From assembly GCA_028023455.1 (NCBI GenBank), contig JAQFVV010012396.1:11821296-11885295 (forward strand): 64,000 bases of DNA. Direction: 5' to 3'. The DNA is from Epiperipatus broadwayi (Eukaryota; Onychophora; Udeonychophora; Euonychophora; Peripatidae). The translations under genes and the position numbers were made by a program. Positions 10,831-22,668 of the stretch are shown piece after piece (within the stretch, counting starts at the first letter, position 1; the number at the start of each line of letters is the position of its first letter). The notes under the pieces are model-generated. The model made no database searches. It was not told the DNA's origin and worked only from the letters and a program-made list of their open reading frames with translations.

Positions 10831-12342
10831 CATATTGATTGATTTTTCTATTTATAAAACTATCAAAGTATTTAAACTAGTTTAAGTTCTCAAACTGATA
10901 AGCAACCAAGCTTAAAATTGCTGAGAATTTTTCTTACATTATTGGCTAATAAATAAGTTTTTTTGAACATTTATTAATAAATCAGTCCTTATATGTTGCA
11001 TTCAAAACATTAAGTACATTCTATGATAATAAGACTTTTCATTCCATCATGTAGAAGCTGCATAATACAAATAAATTTTGGTGGACAATAAACCAATTTC
11101 AAACAATAACCTAGGTCTATCCTTGCCCATATAAAATTCCTGATATTTTTCTTACATTTTCCTGGTAACAAATCTCTAGAACAGCATAGGTTTTCTGGTA
11201 ACCATTCATCTTCAATAAAACCCTTAAAAATATCTTTGCTGTAGTGGATAATAATAATATTCTATGATAATTACTGCAGTCTTGTCTATATACGTTTTTT
11301 ATATTAAAATAGAATAATGCTTTGTGTGTGTATCTTTATATATGTGTGTAATAATAACTAATATTTTAATTTTGAATAAATATAGTCATATTATAGGTCT
11401 TCTTAGTTAATAGCCAAACTGCCCTCTAGCTGCCATGTTCAGCTACTTATTAAATAGATTCAGTGATTATCTTCTATCATTAAATTTATTATTCTCTGCG
11501 GATCGTTGTCATTACTTTCTCTTTCTGATTTTTTTAATATTCTTCCATTGTTTTAATTACTTATATGCAGCAAAGCATAATGATTAGTTTACCTACATGC
11601 TATGTCTATGACTTAGGAATGTATATCAAAGTTGGGCAAAATTTGGATATTTTTTTAAATATCATAAGCAGATTTAGAATATATGTTCAGTATCTATTCA
11701 ACTAAAATCTAATTGATCATTCAATTATTGGGCAATAAAGAAAATCTAGTTATTCTTATCTAGAGACTATATCAAAAAATCATCATAAATTCAACAGTAT
11801 GGGGCTTTCTTTTCTGGGAGGTGGGGGTGGGGGGGTGGAAGAGCCACTGAACAAGCTTTTGTTTACTTCAATGAACTGAATAAATGCTATTTTATCTCTA
11901 TGTGTAAAATACTTTCAGAAAACATAAATAATTGTATTTTGCATTGGTTTACATGTTATAATAATTAGTATGATCTATATTAAGACATAATGGTTATAGT
12001 TTGTATTGATCAAAAAAGCTGTCAATATATATATATATATAAACTTAATCAAAGAATAGCCAAATTTTCAGAAATCTGATATTCAAAGCAAACCTTGAGG
12101 AAAAAACCAAAATTATTATTATTTTCTATTAAAAAAAATTTTGATTGACCAAAGGCATGTAAAACATTATTCGTTTACGATTATCGATAGCTATGAGTTC
12201 ATATTCTTTTATATTAAAGATTGTCTGATCTAAACAACTTATCTTAAGATAACAACACACATATATATTTTTAAATATGCATTAAAATTTTAAGACAATT
12301 ATAGTAGTGTGTTTAAAAATACAAAATTATTTAAAATTATAG

Positions 12343-12536
12343 GGTTTGTGCCACGATTTCAAAAATATTTTGGTAAAAGATATGCAGTAGATGCTCATCG
12401 AGCTATTAAAGAATTTGATAATGATCAACGGAGAACAAGAAAAAAAGCCCAGGATGAAGCTGAATCAAAAAGAGTGAAGAAAGAAGGGCAACAAATGGAT
12501 GATTATTCTGGGGAAGAGGAAGATGATGAAGAATAT
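12343..12536 (+). CDS. Exon of a microtubule-inner-protein-like gene (exon a)
   Basis: An internal exon bounded by TTATAG/GG (acceptor, phase 1) and GAATAT/GTAAGT (donor, phase 0). It encodes about 64 residues after a split Gly codon. The exon opens with FVPRFQKYFGKRY, which resembles the GY-x-G-F-V-P...FG-x-x-Y motif of FAM166/CIMIP2 and SPMIP5 proteins; these line the inside of axonemal or sperm microtubules. A Lys/Arg-rich segment and an acidic tail (GEEEDDEEY) follow. The phase-0 end joins exon b at 24549 after a 12.0-kb intron. The split codon means at least one upstream exon exists; none was recognised before 12343. The ATG at 12309 lies in the intron and is not the start. Exon structure is well supported, and the family name is moderate. 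Confidence 0.72.
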
Positions 12537-13074
12537 GTAAGTATTAAGGTTTTCATATTTTAATAAGATTTTCTTTTAAAAGTCATAATGGAGGGTTAAA
12601 TAAGTTTTAACAGATGTAAAGAATAATTTTTAAATGACCTGACAAATTAATACAAGTTAGTTGAAACATTTTAATTTTTCTTTCATTTTCTTGTATGTCA
12701 TATGGTACATGTAGATACTTCTATAAGAAATCACATAGCCTATGTTAAGGCTGTAATATATTAAAAGACAATACAAAAACAATAGATATCTCTTATAATT
12801 ATATCCAGAACTTCCTGTTCATTCATACCCTTAACAGTTCAACTACTTCTCTCTTCCGCTTATCAATTTCTTATTTACTATCTCATAAGTTCTTACAACT
12901 GTTCAGTACAAGATGTAATAATATGGTCAGTTGTTAAGAAATTCTATGATATTCAAGCACTTAAGTGGCTGGTTGAACATACCAGATTTTCCTTCAGTTT
13001 TCATTATTTCTCAGCTGAAAAAACTTTATTCTTGACTTATCTAATTTCTATAAACTACACAAGTTATTTAAATA

Positions 13075-13390
13075 CAAGCATACTGTCTATATTGTTGTAT
13101 AAGATGGAGAGGATAGCTGTAGGGAGCTTGAAAGTCTGAGTTCAAATCCCTTTTTATTATACAAGGTATTCTTTAATATTTGAATACAAATATACTTGAT
13201 ATACTTGGAGTTTAGATATAATCATAGGGGATTTAAACACAGACTTTCAAGTACATTCAGCTATCCACTCTATCTCATATAACTGATATATGTAACATAT
13301 GAAAAAAGAAATGATGTCCAATATTCATATTACATGCTGAACCAGCACTCATCACTTAGTCCAGATATACTTTTAATCCCCATCTGATCT
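13075..13390. mobile_element. MITE family A, rearranged copy
   Basis: Contains GGATAGCTGTAGGGAGCTTG and AAGTCTGAGTTCAAATCCCT, followed near 13215 by the inverted counterpart (GGGGATTTAAACACAGACTT, CAGCTATCCACTCTATCTCA). It ends with TGCTGAACCAGCACTCATCA. The arms are thus present, but joined through a short centre with the outer and inner portions swapped relative to 1-660. Confidence 0.55.
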
Positions 13391-14884
13391 AATTAATTTA
13401 CATTTGAATTGCCCTTTTTATTCCATTTACTTATAGAATCTTGTTTCCATAACTCCAATTAATCTATACATTATTTGTTGCTATACAATTTTATTATAGT
13501 CAATTTTAATGTCTATTTGTTTTATCTTTATTTTATGCATTCACTCTTCTTTCCTATTTCTCATAAAATTTCATAATTAGTACTTCCTGATTTCTTTTCT
13601 GCTATTTCTTATATAATTACATTGAATTCCTTGTCAATTTCCACCTACTTGACACTGTATTGCCTCAATAACCATTAATATGACATTCCCTCTCCAAACT
13701 TTCTTTTGCTACATGTTTAATATATGTTTTCTATAAACAAACATGATTATTTATAGCTTTATACTTTAAGTAAATTTAAAAATTGTCCTTATTTATTTAC
13801 AGTGACATTAATGTTTTGACCAAACTCATTTTTCAGTATTTTCCCCTATTATTAAAAACCAAATTTTATCAACACATCATATTAATTTAGATAAAGGTAT
13901 ATGAGAAATCACTCTCTAATTACAAATCATTATGGAATAGGTAAATTCTCAAAAATGTAAGTCTTTTTAAAATAAGTAACTCACAGCAGAACAAAAACCC
14001 TCCAACATCTCCCCAGAGAAGTACAATGAAGTAGAAAGCAGTACTTATTAGGCTTGCCCATTGTCAGATGATGTCAGTTTAAGGGATTTCCCATTATTGT
14101 TCACTCTCAAGCTAAGGATAGCTAGCTATACATTTGCTGTCCCAGTGTCAAATATTGATATAGAAGGATATGGATCAGCTACTTGAAAGAAAAATCCTAA
14201 GTTTTTTAAAAAAGCTTCACTTAGCCTAGTTCGAACTCAGATCATAAGTATAGAAGATATACTATCTCCATATCATAAGATCCTTGTATATATGCAAATA
14301 CCTCACATATATTACTTAATTCATAAAATGTAAAATAAAACATCTAAAGTGTCCAACAATTGCCATAACAAAGTTAATATGGTAATTAATAGAGGAGTGG
14401 CCAACGTGTTTGGTTTAAGACTATCCTTCATTTTTGCTATATTTATTCATTTAAACTGGCCCACTCATTAGAAGAATAGAAATATTAATGTATCATTATA
14501 ATGGAATCATTTTTTGTAAATGACACAACTATTGTGTAATTCATTACTTAATCAATACCCAGACTGGGGAAATCATCATATTCGCCAAAAATAAAAATTT
14601 TGTCATCAGTTTTTTTTTTTTAAACCGCTTCTTAGCAATTTTCATTAGGCTATCAATTACTATCTGATTTACAGCTACTTCATTAATGAAAAAGACCTCA
14701 AATAATATAGAATTCTTCAATATTATTTTTAAAAAAACTAAGTCTGATAAATCTTATGCATATGTTTAAACTTAAAAGATAAACACTGTTCTGAAGAGTT
14801 TAGAGTGAGAAAGTAAATAAGTTAAATGACAATATATGAAATACAGTATTTGGAGTTTTAAAATGTATCCAATAGATTGTAAAA

Positions 14885-15045
14885 AAAACTTAGAAAGACG
14901 GTATATGGCATGGATATATAAGATAAGGTGGATTTGTTGAAGAGATGTAGCTAATGAGTAAAAGCTGTATTAACTTGGAAAAGATTTCTATCCTAAATAA
15001 TAGATTGATAATAATTGAAAATTATGATGATAGCAATCATCTTTT
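14885..15045 (+). mobile_element. RTE-like LINE 3'-end fragment (copy 2)
   Basis: Carries the same tail order as 4335-4520: AGAAAGACGGTATATGGCAT, GGATTTGTTGAAGAGATGTA, TTAACTTGGAAAAGATTTCT, ATCCTAAATAATAGATTGAT, then ATTGAAAATTATGATGAT. Heavily decayed and 5'-truncated. Same orientation as the host gene. Confidence 0.45.
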
Positions 15046-16967
15046 ATGATGTAAGATTATTTGTCGTTTTATGTTTGAAATAAGTTAAATCAATTATTCT
15101 TATAAGTTGTCCATCATTTATAATTTGTTTTTATCACCCGACTTACCAAGTGTAATATATCTATTTAGAATGTAAATTTGTGCACATTTATGAAATTTGT
15201 TCTTAATCTTCTAGAGCTTATTCTATTTTATTTCTCTTCAAAATTGAATGTTTTATGTTTGGTATCATGGTATCTAAAAACAACAAGATTTTAAAAAAGT
15301 ATGATATTGCAAAAAATTATTGTTTACAGGAATAAAGAAATCCACAACATGGCTTTGCATTAGTTAAAATTGTAAAAGCTATGTCATATATGAAACCAAA
15401 CATTTTATTTATTTCTACTCGAGATATATAGATATTTTGCTGGTCAAATCAAGTTAATATATTGCATTTGATTTTCCTTTCCACAAAATTTGTATTAAAA
15501 AAAGGAGAGAAAGAATACTTTTGCAAAAAGAAAAAGAAATATACTTTTTGGTGTTTGTGTATGTGTTTATGATTTCCATAAATTCTTTTAAAAACATTAC
15601 AAACTTCTGAATAGTGAAAATTCAACACTTATCAATTTTATTTATGATGTTTTACATTAACTGAAGAATTAAAAAACGTTCATGAAAAGCTGTTTTCTTT
15701 TTTTCAGCTAAGAGAATTGTGCAGCGAACTCGATCCATTTCTCACACATGTATTGTTTTCCAGCATTTTGCATTAATTTTTTGCTACTAGAAATATTGCC
15801 ATAAAAATACATGTTATTTTTTGACGATTATATCATTTTTCAAACTATCATTAATAAATTACAGCCTGAAACAATATTTTCCTGTATGAATAGTTTCTTT
15901 AAATTTGAAATGACATTTTTCAAACACTTTTATTTAACTTAAAAAACTCTGTTTATTTAGGTTAAATTTTATTGATTTTTAAAATATTTTTATCAAATGG
16001 AATTCCTTCAAATTTTATATACATGTAAAAAAATCCAATGACAATGCAATATTTCAGGGTTGTCCAGTCATTTACCCAGTCTAACAGACTTGAGTGGGCC
16101 AAATATCAGTTTGGTAAATTTTCAATGATGTATGTGGGAAAGTAGTATACTTTTTTTTAAGAAAGCTTACACCAAAAATCTTTTGTGACAAATTAAAATA
16201 GAAATAAAAAGATATATTAATTTCTATTGTAAAACCTTGCTTTTTTAAAATGGATGAAATTTAATTTCTCTTCATTGTTTTTTTAAAAAACACTTTCTTC
16301 CTAAACAAAACAATGTTGAACTCAGTTTTTAGTGCTTGTGATTTTTCTTTTAAATATTCCACAAGATTTAAGCTAAAACTTAAAAATTGTTTTTAAAATG
16401 TATATCAGACTATGAAAATGAATGCAAACTTCAGATCCACAATAATTTCTAGCTTTGAAACACAGTATCATATTTCTTGGACAGTCATTGCTCTGTTTGT
16501 ATCTTATTAGTAATTTCAAAAGGACTTTGACTGACTTTGCACTACTTTTCTCTAAGTATTTATCCACTTCATAATCCATAATAAAACTCTATGATTTTCA
16601 CGACAGTATTCATTTCATTCTTTCATCTTTACTACCCTCCCACCCATAAATTCTAAGTTAATCTTTAGCAAATTATCAACTGCTATACATCTCTAATAGT
16701 AATGATCTATGTTTGAATAACTTAAAAATTTGGCTAACAGAGATGGGATTCTTTTTTTCAAATATTAATTTCATAACTAAATATCAATACAAAATTGAAA
16801 AATTGGTATCTAGTCAGGAGTAAAACATGGGTAAAAAATGCTCAAACCTTCCCAATTCAATAATTTACAAAACTAATGAGTAATGCTTTCTTTTTCACAA
16901 GTTTTTAATAAGGAATTGTTAAAGAGAACTTTGCTCTATACTGGGTTAGTTAAAAGCCATTTTGTTT

Positions 16968-17210
16968 AAAAAGCAGTAATTTTTTTTCTCTCTGGGAAGA
17001 GAAGTGGGTCATTCCTGGAAGCACTGCAATACCAGGTCAACCTGTGGCGGAGGCGGAGCAAGCCCCTAACTCTCCATCTAATTTCAAAAATCAGTTTAAT
17101 ATTCTGGCCCCCATTAGGAAGTGTATTATCAGATATTAAGCTGATAAGAACAGATACTACACTTTGATCTTAGCCAAAAGGCTGAGAAGCGATTAAAAAA
17201 GCAGTAATTT
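16968..17210. repeat. Target-site duplication pair around the U2 copy
   Basis: AAAAAGCAGTAATTT at 16968-16982 and 17196-17210. Between them, on the minus strand, lie TTA, the U2 5' end, the full U2 body and an A-rich tail. Repeat length and placement are as expected for target-primed reverse transcription. Confidence 0.85.
17003..17193 (-). ncRNA. U2: U2 snRNA sequence, probably a retrocopy
   Basis: The minus strand starts ATCGCTTCTCAGCCTTTTGG and continues with GATCAAAGTGTAGTATCTGT, TCTTATCAGCTTAATATCTG, the branch-point recognition region, an Sm-site-like AATTTTTGAAA, and 3' stem-loops ending GACCTGGTATTGCAGTGC. This is the classical U2 of the major spliceosome, which base-pairs with intron branch points, at about 191 nt and apparently full length. 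However, an A-rich tail (AGAGAGAAAAAAA on the minus strand) and a 15-bp direct repeat AAAAAGCAGTAATTT (16968-16982 and 17196-17210) flank it. This indicates insertion by a LINE machinery rather than a native pol II snRNA locus. Function as a gene is doubtful, though identity as U2 is secure. Confidence 0.93.
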
Positions 17211-17659
17211 ATCATTAAATTTTCTATTGTATAAAAAAAAAAATGAAATTTTTTAACAATGATCCAGTAAGAAGAGTTGAATATCTGTACTTATATGGTG
17301 GATTCCATCATCTAATATTAAATCATGAATGCCTTTAAATGTTATGTAGATACTAATTTGTGTGATATTATTGACAGTTGAATGTAATTGGAAAATTTAA
17401 ATAAAGTTTAAAATTTTACGATATTATAATATTAGTCGATGAAAATTGTGCAACATAGAAGTACAACTAAAATGCCATCACCAGATACCTACAAGCAATC
17501 ATTGAATGTCTATAGTTTTATAAAAGGGTATGAAAAAGAGTTAACAAGATAATCGTGACTTGGCAATGAATTAAACTTGAATGAAATGTTTTTGATAGAA
17601 ATAAATTAATGTTAAAAGGCAATATGCTTATGTATTTAAAAAGAATGTTTTTTTAATCA

Positions 17660-17975
17660 GAAGTATTTCATCTGCTGTTACATATAGATCTAAAACTTTG
17701 ACATTTAACAACAAAGTAAGACAGAGGCTTTAAACCACTCAGTGAAGTATGGAAAAATCTTTGATAAGGATAAGAAGAGATTGAAAATGTAATAAATGAA
17801 TGAGAAAACGAATAAATATCATTAATATCATTAAAGGAATTAAAAGACTGAAATAGAGCTGGGCTAAGCACATTGCTAAAAATAATGTTTTAAATTGTAT
17901 ATCAAGAGATTATAAAAGACCTAAAACAAGACCACATGTGAGATGAATAGCTGAAATAAGAAATTTTGAACGTGA
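17660..17975 (+). mobile_element. RTE-like LINE 3' fragment (copy 3)
   Basis: With stops, the plus strand reads ITYRSKTLTFNN-type peptide, then I-K-G-I-K-R-L-K-x-S-W-A-K-H-I-A-K-N and a tail K-R-P-K-T-R-P-H-V-R. This is the R-x-R-W-x-G-H followed by G-R-P-x-x-R-W layout found at the end of many LINE reverse transcriptases. The same peptide order is found at 19950-20300. The minus-strand open frame here (17668-17871) is a shadow. Non-functional. Confidence 0.6.
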
Positions 17976-18002
17976 TTAAAACAAGCATTGCCACACACAG
18001 CA

Positions 18003-18352
18003 AGCTATATGACTATATAAGCTAATGAGCTTGGATTGAAAATATTAAGGTGTTTTCAATTTAAGACTCATAGTTTTGTAATTAAGTGGAGATAAACGGT
18101 GGCTGCTAGAGGGTATCATTAGATCCTAAGATCTAGGTGCAGTGCTCTCAGATCCAAGGCTCCTCACTGACGAAGGCTACAAGCCAGACATTAGCCTGGG
18201 GATATTGGATGAGTAGGCACTTGATGGGAATTTTATGCACAAGTCTTCTGGCATCCAATGATTACTCTAGCTTGCTGTGTGTGGCAATATGTATAGTGAG
18301 TTTTACCTGTTTTAATAACAGTTATAGGCATGCATGAGAAATGGTGATTACG
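18003..18352 (+). mobile_element. MITE family C, copy
   Basis: Begins ATATGACTATATAAGCTAAT and runs through TTGGATTGAAAATATTAAG, GATCTAGGTGCAGTGCTCTC, TCCTCACTGACGAAGGCTAC, CATCCAATGATTACTC and TAGTGAGTTTTACCTGTTTT to an outer end AAATGGTGATTACGTGA. It parallels 46051-46475, whose left end it lacks. The open frame at 18137-18337 is an artefact of the element. Confidence 0.7.
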
Positions 18353-19499
18353 TGAAATTTTGATAGTGTGTTAGCGAAGGAGGGCTAGATTGGAGAAAAG
18401 TAATACATCAGATCACAGAATTTCAGCTTCTATGACTACAGATTTAAATGGAGCTCTATAAATTACTTATACAAACTATTGTTAAGGTGCTGTCTTTCAA
18501 AGGAATACACATTGCTCATAAAAAATATTCCGCCAAATAGATATCTGATAAACCTGAAGCTTGAGATTTTGTGAATGTGTGTATATAAATACATGTATAC
18601 ACACATAACTCCAAAGTTTACTTATAAATCATTTGACATTTATCAATACCAATGATAATTTTATTACAAACTACAGTATAAACCAGTTTGTGTTTCTGCC
18701 TGAGTAAATTAGAAAAGTTTACATAACATCATTTTTTTTGCTTGCTTTTGAAATTTGCATAATAAAAATCAGAAGGGGAAAAAAGAAACGCTTAACTATT
18801 GAATTTCTCATTTTCCAGAAAGATAAATATAAAAATTTATTCTGTTAATATTTTTTTTTAATATTATTTATTTCTTTTTGCTTGGTGCATCTTCAATATA
18901 AGTGCATATATATCTACGCGTGAATTTTTGCAAGAAAAAAAACAAATTATTTCAATTTTATTATTTTCAGGTATGTATAAAAACTATGTATAAATATCTA
19001 AACTCACGTATCTATATATATACGTTGCTTGAACAAAAAAAGTTAATGTAAATAGATATAAAAGTATTACAGGCATAAACGTGCTTTAAAACTTTATTAT
19101 GTTGGTGTTGCTTATTATATTCTTAGTACAATTTTAGCATCTCAAAACCAAACGTCGGGTCCTATCTATTTCAACTCGAGAGTGATCTTCAAAGAGCTTA
19201 GTGTTCAAATGATCAGGGTAAAAAAATGAATGTTTAAATATTTAGTTTAAAATTAATCACTTATTATATAACGCAACCCAACTATTTAAGCACATTTTTC
19301 TGCATTTTTTTTCTTTTTGACATTTATTTATGAAGGACTAGTCTCTATTTGAAATAAAGAACCATAATGTTTGCATATTATTTATTATTTTATCAATACT
19401 GTTTGAAGGAAAGTTTATTCTTCTCTTATGCATACCGAATTATCCATTTGATATTGACATTTGGAAGAATATGTATAAAAATACAATAGCAGTGATTAT

Positions 19500-20335
19500 T
19501 AAAAAGTGATACTAAGAAGATTCACATTGAGAAAGATATGTAAAAAGGTAGTTCAATATCTGCAAAAAATTTTATAGCAGTTTTACAAGAAGTAATTTGT
19601 GGATTAAAACGAGAAACTAAATGAGTAAAAATAAATGGAGATTACATTGATGATATGTTGGTTTTGAAAATAATGCTTACGAATTTTGAAAAATATTACG
19701 AGTTATCAAATCAATACAAAAAAAATGGATCTACATATAAATACTGAAAAGGCCAATGTTCAGTGGCTTTTGTCAGAAGAGAAATATAAATAAATATCTT
19801 GTCAGATTATTGATTCAGATAGAACTGTGGTGGTTAAAAACGGATGGAATACTTTTAGTAGAAATAATTTGATATTAATAAAAAATTTCTCTAAATGCTT
19901 TTAAAAAAGTATTTTTAATAGTGGCTTATCAATTCTTACTTGTGAAACTGAGTCTAAAATATTTAACTGAAGAACAATATAGAGACTTTTGATCACTCAA
20001 TGAAGTATGAAAATAAGTATGTTAGAAGTGACAAGAAGAGATCCAAAATGAAATACTGGGTAAGAGAACAACCAAGTATCATTGACATATTTGAAAGAAT
20101 TAAAAGATTAAAATGGAGATAGCTGGTGCATTTTGCTAAAAGAAATGATAATGAATGGACAGTTGAAGATTTAAAATGATCCTATAAGATTGTAAAAGTT
20201 CTAGAAAAAAACTACAAAGAGATAAATGAGTGAAATAAGAGAATTTGATGGTTTGAAGATCAGAGAAATTGAATTAAACTTGGAGAGAACTTTATCCTAT
20301 ATTGAATTGATAACAAATGAAAATGATGACCATTT
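19500..20335 (+). pseudogene. RTE-like LINE reverse transcriptase remnant with 3' tail
   Basis: The longest RTE remnant of the window, plus strand, with many stops and shifts. From about 19640 it reads I-N-G-D-Y-I-D-D-M-L-V-L-K, corresponding to the palm segment before and including the F-A-D-D-like catalytic motif in degraded form. Next come E-L-S-N-Q-Y-K-K and, in another frame, L-H-I-N-T-E-K-A-N, equivalent to the G-L-x-I-N-T-x-K-T-K motif. From about 20090 the tail resembles that at 17660-17975: I-K-R-L-K-W-R-W, R-N-D-N-E-W-T-V-E-D, then L-N-L-E-R-T-L-S-Y-I. An AATGATGACCAT end follows. The element is dead. Confidence 0.6.
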
Positions 20336-22599
20336 AAGTTTTTTCTAACTAATTAATTTGTGTAATGCATATGTATATACATAAAAAATAATGAAAAAGA
20401 AATATTTTAAATATATACTAGTTTTACATGCATACATATATTAATTTTTTCTTTTGTCAATTTTATTAATATATATATATTGTGTATGTGTATCTGGAAT
20501 ATTTTCATGAATAAATGTTTAAACATATTGTTTTTGACTGGAAACTATCAATATGGCTGAAAATTATTTTATCCCATAATACTTTCTCTCTTACGTGCTA
20601 CTGAAAATTAATCAATTGTATTTCTCGAGTGTATTTTGGAGCCGACCCGGAAACTTTTCTAATCTAAATATATATGTGGCAATTTTAATACGATTGCAAA
20701 ATATCTATTTATATTATCTGGAGAAGATATGTTGTGATTATATTAAAATATCAGTTTTTTATTATTCTATTTTTATAGAATTATTGTCATAGACTTGGTT
20801 AGAATACAACAGATACATTATCTCTTTTAAGAAGATTTAAAAGTAGGAGATTAATCAAAAATAGTTTTCAGACATGTATGAATAATTTTCTGTTAAAAAA
20901 TAATGATTGTATGCAGAAGACAAATGCACATGAGAATTTTAAAAAGTCTACTAGACTTAATAAAACAATTTAATAATTTTAATTTAGAAAATTGTAAAAA
21001 TTGATAGAAGTAAAAAATTAAAAGGAGAATTAGAATAGTTAAACAGTAATAAAAATAAATTTATCCAGACCACTAAATTTGAGATTTTGAATAAACGTTG
21101 AATGTTTGATCAGTTGTAACAGCGTGGAAATCTAAAATTTGGGTTAAAGTACCCCCCCCCCCAAAAAAAAGAAGGAAAAATCTAGTACTATAATTTTTTT
21201 TTCATCAAATAAAATTTTTATTTAAAAGCAAACTAAATAAATAAATTTGTTTTTTCTTATTTACGTAGAGATGTCTTAAATTCATTTTGAAATAAAACCG
21301 ATTAACTGAAGAAGATAATTAGAAACTTTAGCAATAATATTTAAGTATCGCCCTCAGAAAATGGGGCTACACATATTAATAGAGGCACTTCGCTAACCAA
21401 AAGACTCTAGAAATCATTAAAACTTTGATATATCATTCTATTAGGTACACATAGCTGTCACTAAGTAAAAATAGTCTAACTCATACAAATTATATTACTA
21501 AAATGTGCTATTATCAGGGCCAGCCTGCAGTCACAGCAAAGCAAGCAACTACTTGTAGCGGCAAAATTTTGGGCGCAACAATTTCGATTTTGAATATGGA
21601 TTTTCATCACCATTTACTTCTGCTTTTTATTTTTTCTAATAATATAGAGGTCGCTACTTAAAACAATTTATTTTTAACCAATAGTAGGATATTATTTTTT
21701 CAAAACAATTTAAATGTGTGCAATGTATTTTTTATCTGTCAAAAATATACTTATAAATTATGAATATATTATGAGTCATAATAGATCAATTCATAAATTT
21801 GCCAGATAGTTATTAGTCATTTCAACTTATTTTAGGAAATAAACAATGATAATAATATTAATGACGTTGCATTTTTATAACGAACTGCAACCGTAGTATG
21901 CAGTAACAACACTACTGTTAGAATCATTTGATGATGTTTGGAATAGCAAACAAGCTTAGGTCAGCCATGGTCATTATGTTATGCACAATACTACTAAAAT
22001 TAAAACTGATGTATTTATTTCTTTATGTAACACAATAAGAAATAAAGTGTCTTCTCCTTAAATAAATCCAGAAATTTCTATATATAGGTCATATACCCAA
22101 CAAAATTTGTCATATTAAATATTCATTTCCTCTGAAATTATTATACATTCATTAAAATAACTGATCTACTTGTTACTTCTCATTACTGTATCATTCTTTC
22201 AACTGTGATTCTTTATCATTTTCATATAAACCACATCAACGCAAATCCTGACTCCATTGATATCTCCTTTCTTTTGTATCTAAAGCTATTGCTGTAGCAC
22301 AAAATGACAATAAATTCCCTCTAATGCTGTCATACCATTTTTTCATTTTATAAGTATATTATTCTATATATAAATCCAAAATATTTTTCATTTATATTTC
22401 ATAATTCTATTACTTTTTTATAATCAAATTATCTACATTCTTTTACTATTGCTCATAATTACATACTTGTAATATATTTTCTATATATTTATTCAGTTTC
22501 TTACAGAAATACAATAAACTCTCTTAATCCATCAGATACACATATTTTTAATATCCATTATTTTCTTTCTTTGATCCTGAATTCACTTACACAATATGT

Positions 22600-22668
22600 A
22601 TCACATGACCATCACCTCTTATGCTTGTGTAAATACACATAGTGAGTTTTTCCTGTTTTTTACACAGT
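22600..22668 (+). repeat. MITE family C, internally deleted remnant
   Basis: The outer-end motif TCACATGACCATCACC plus TTATGCTTGTG is followed directly by CACATAGTGAGTTTTTCCTG, which in full copies belongs to the inner right side. The whole interior is missing. Confidence 0.4.

Noticed and set aside
12309-12342. ATG at 12309 as the start of the host gene
   Set aside because: A good acceptor (TTATAG) at 12337-12342 and the protein motif beginning right after it make this an internal exon; the preceding residues are intron translation.
14393-16100. Possible hAT-type ends (GGAGTGGCCAACGTG near 14393, CAGGGTTGTCCAGTC near 16057)
   Set aside because: Both face the same way and no matching inverted end or target-site duplication could be found.
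21517-21580. CAGGGCCAGCCTGCAG segment resembling a DNA transposon end
   Set aside because: No partner terminus was recognised; the match is too short.
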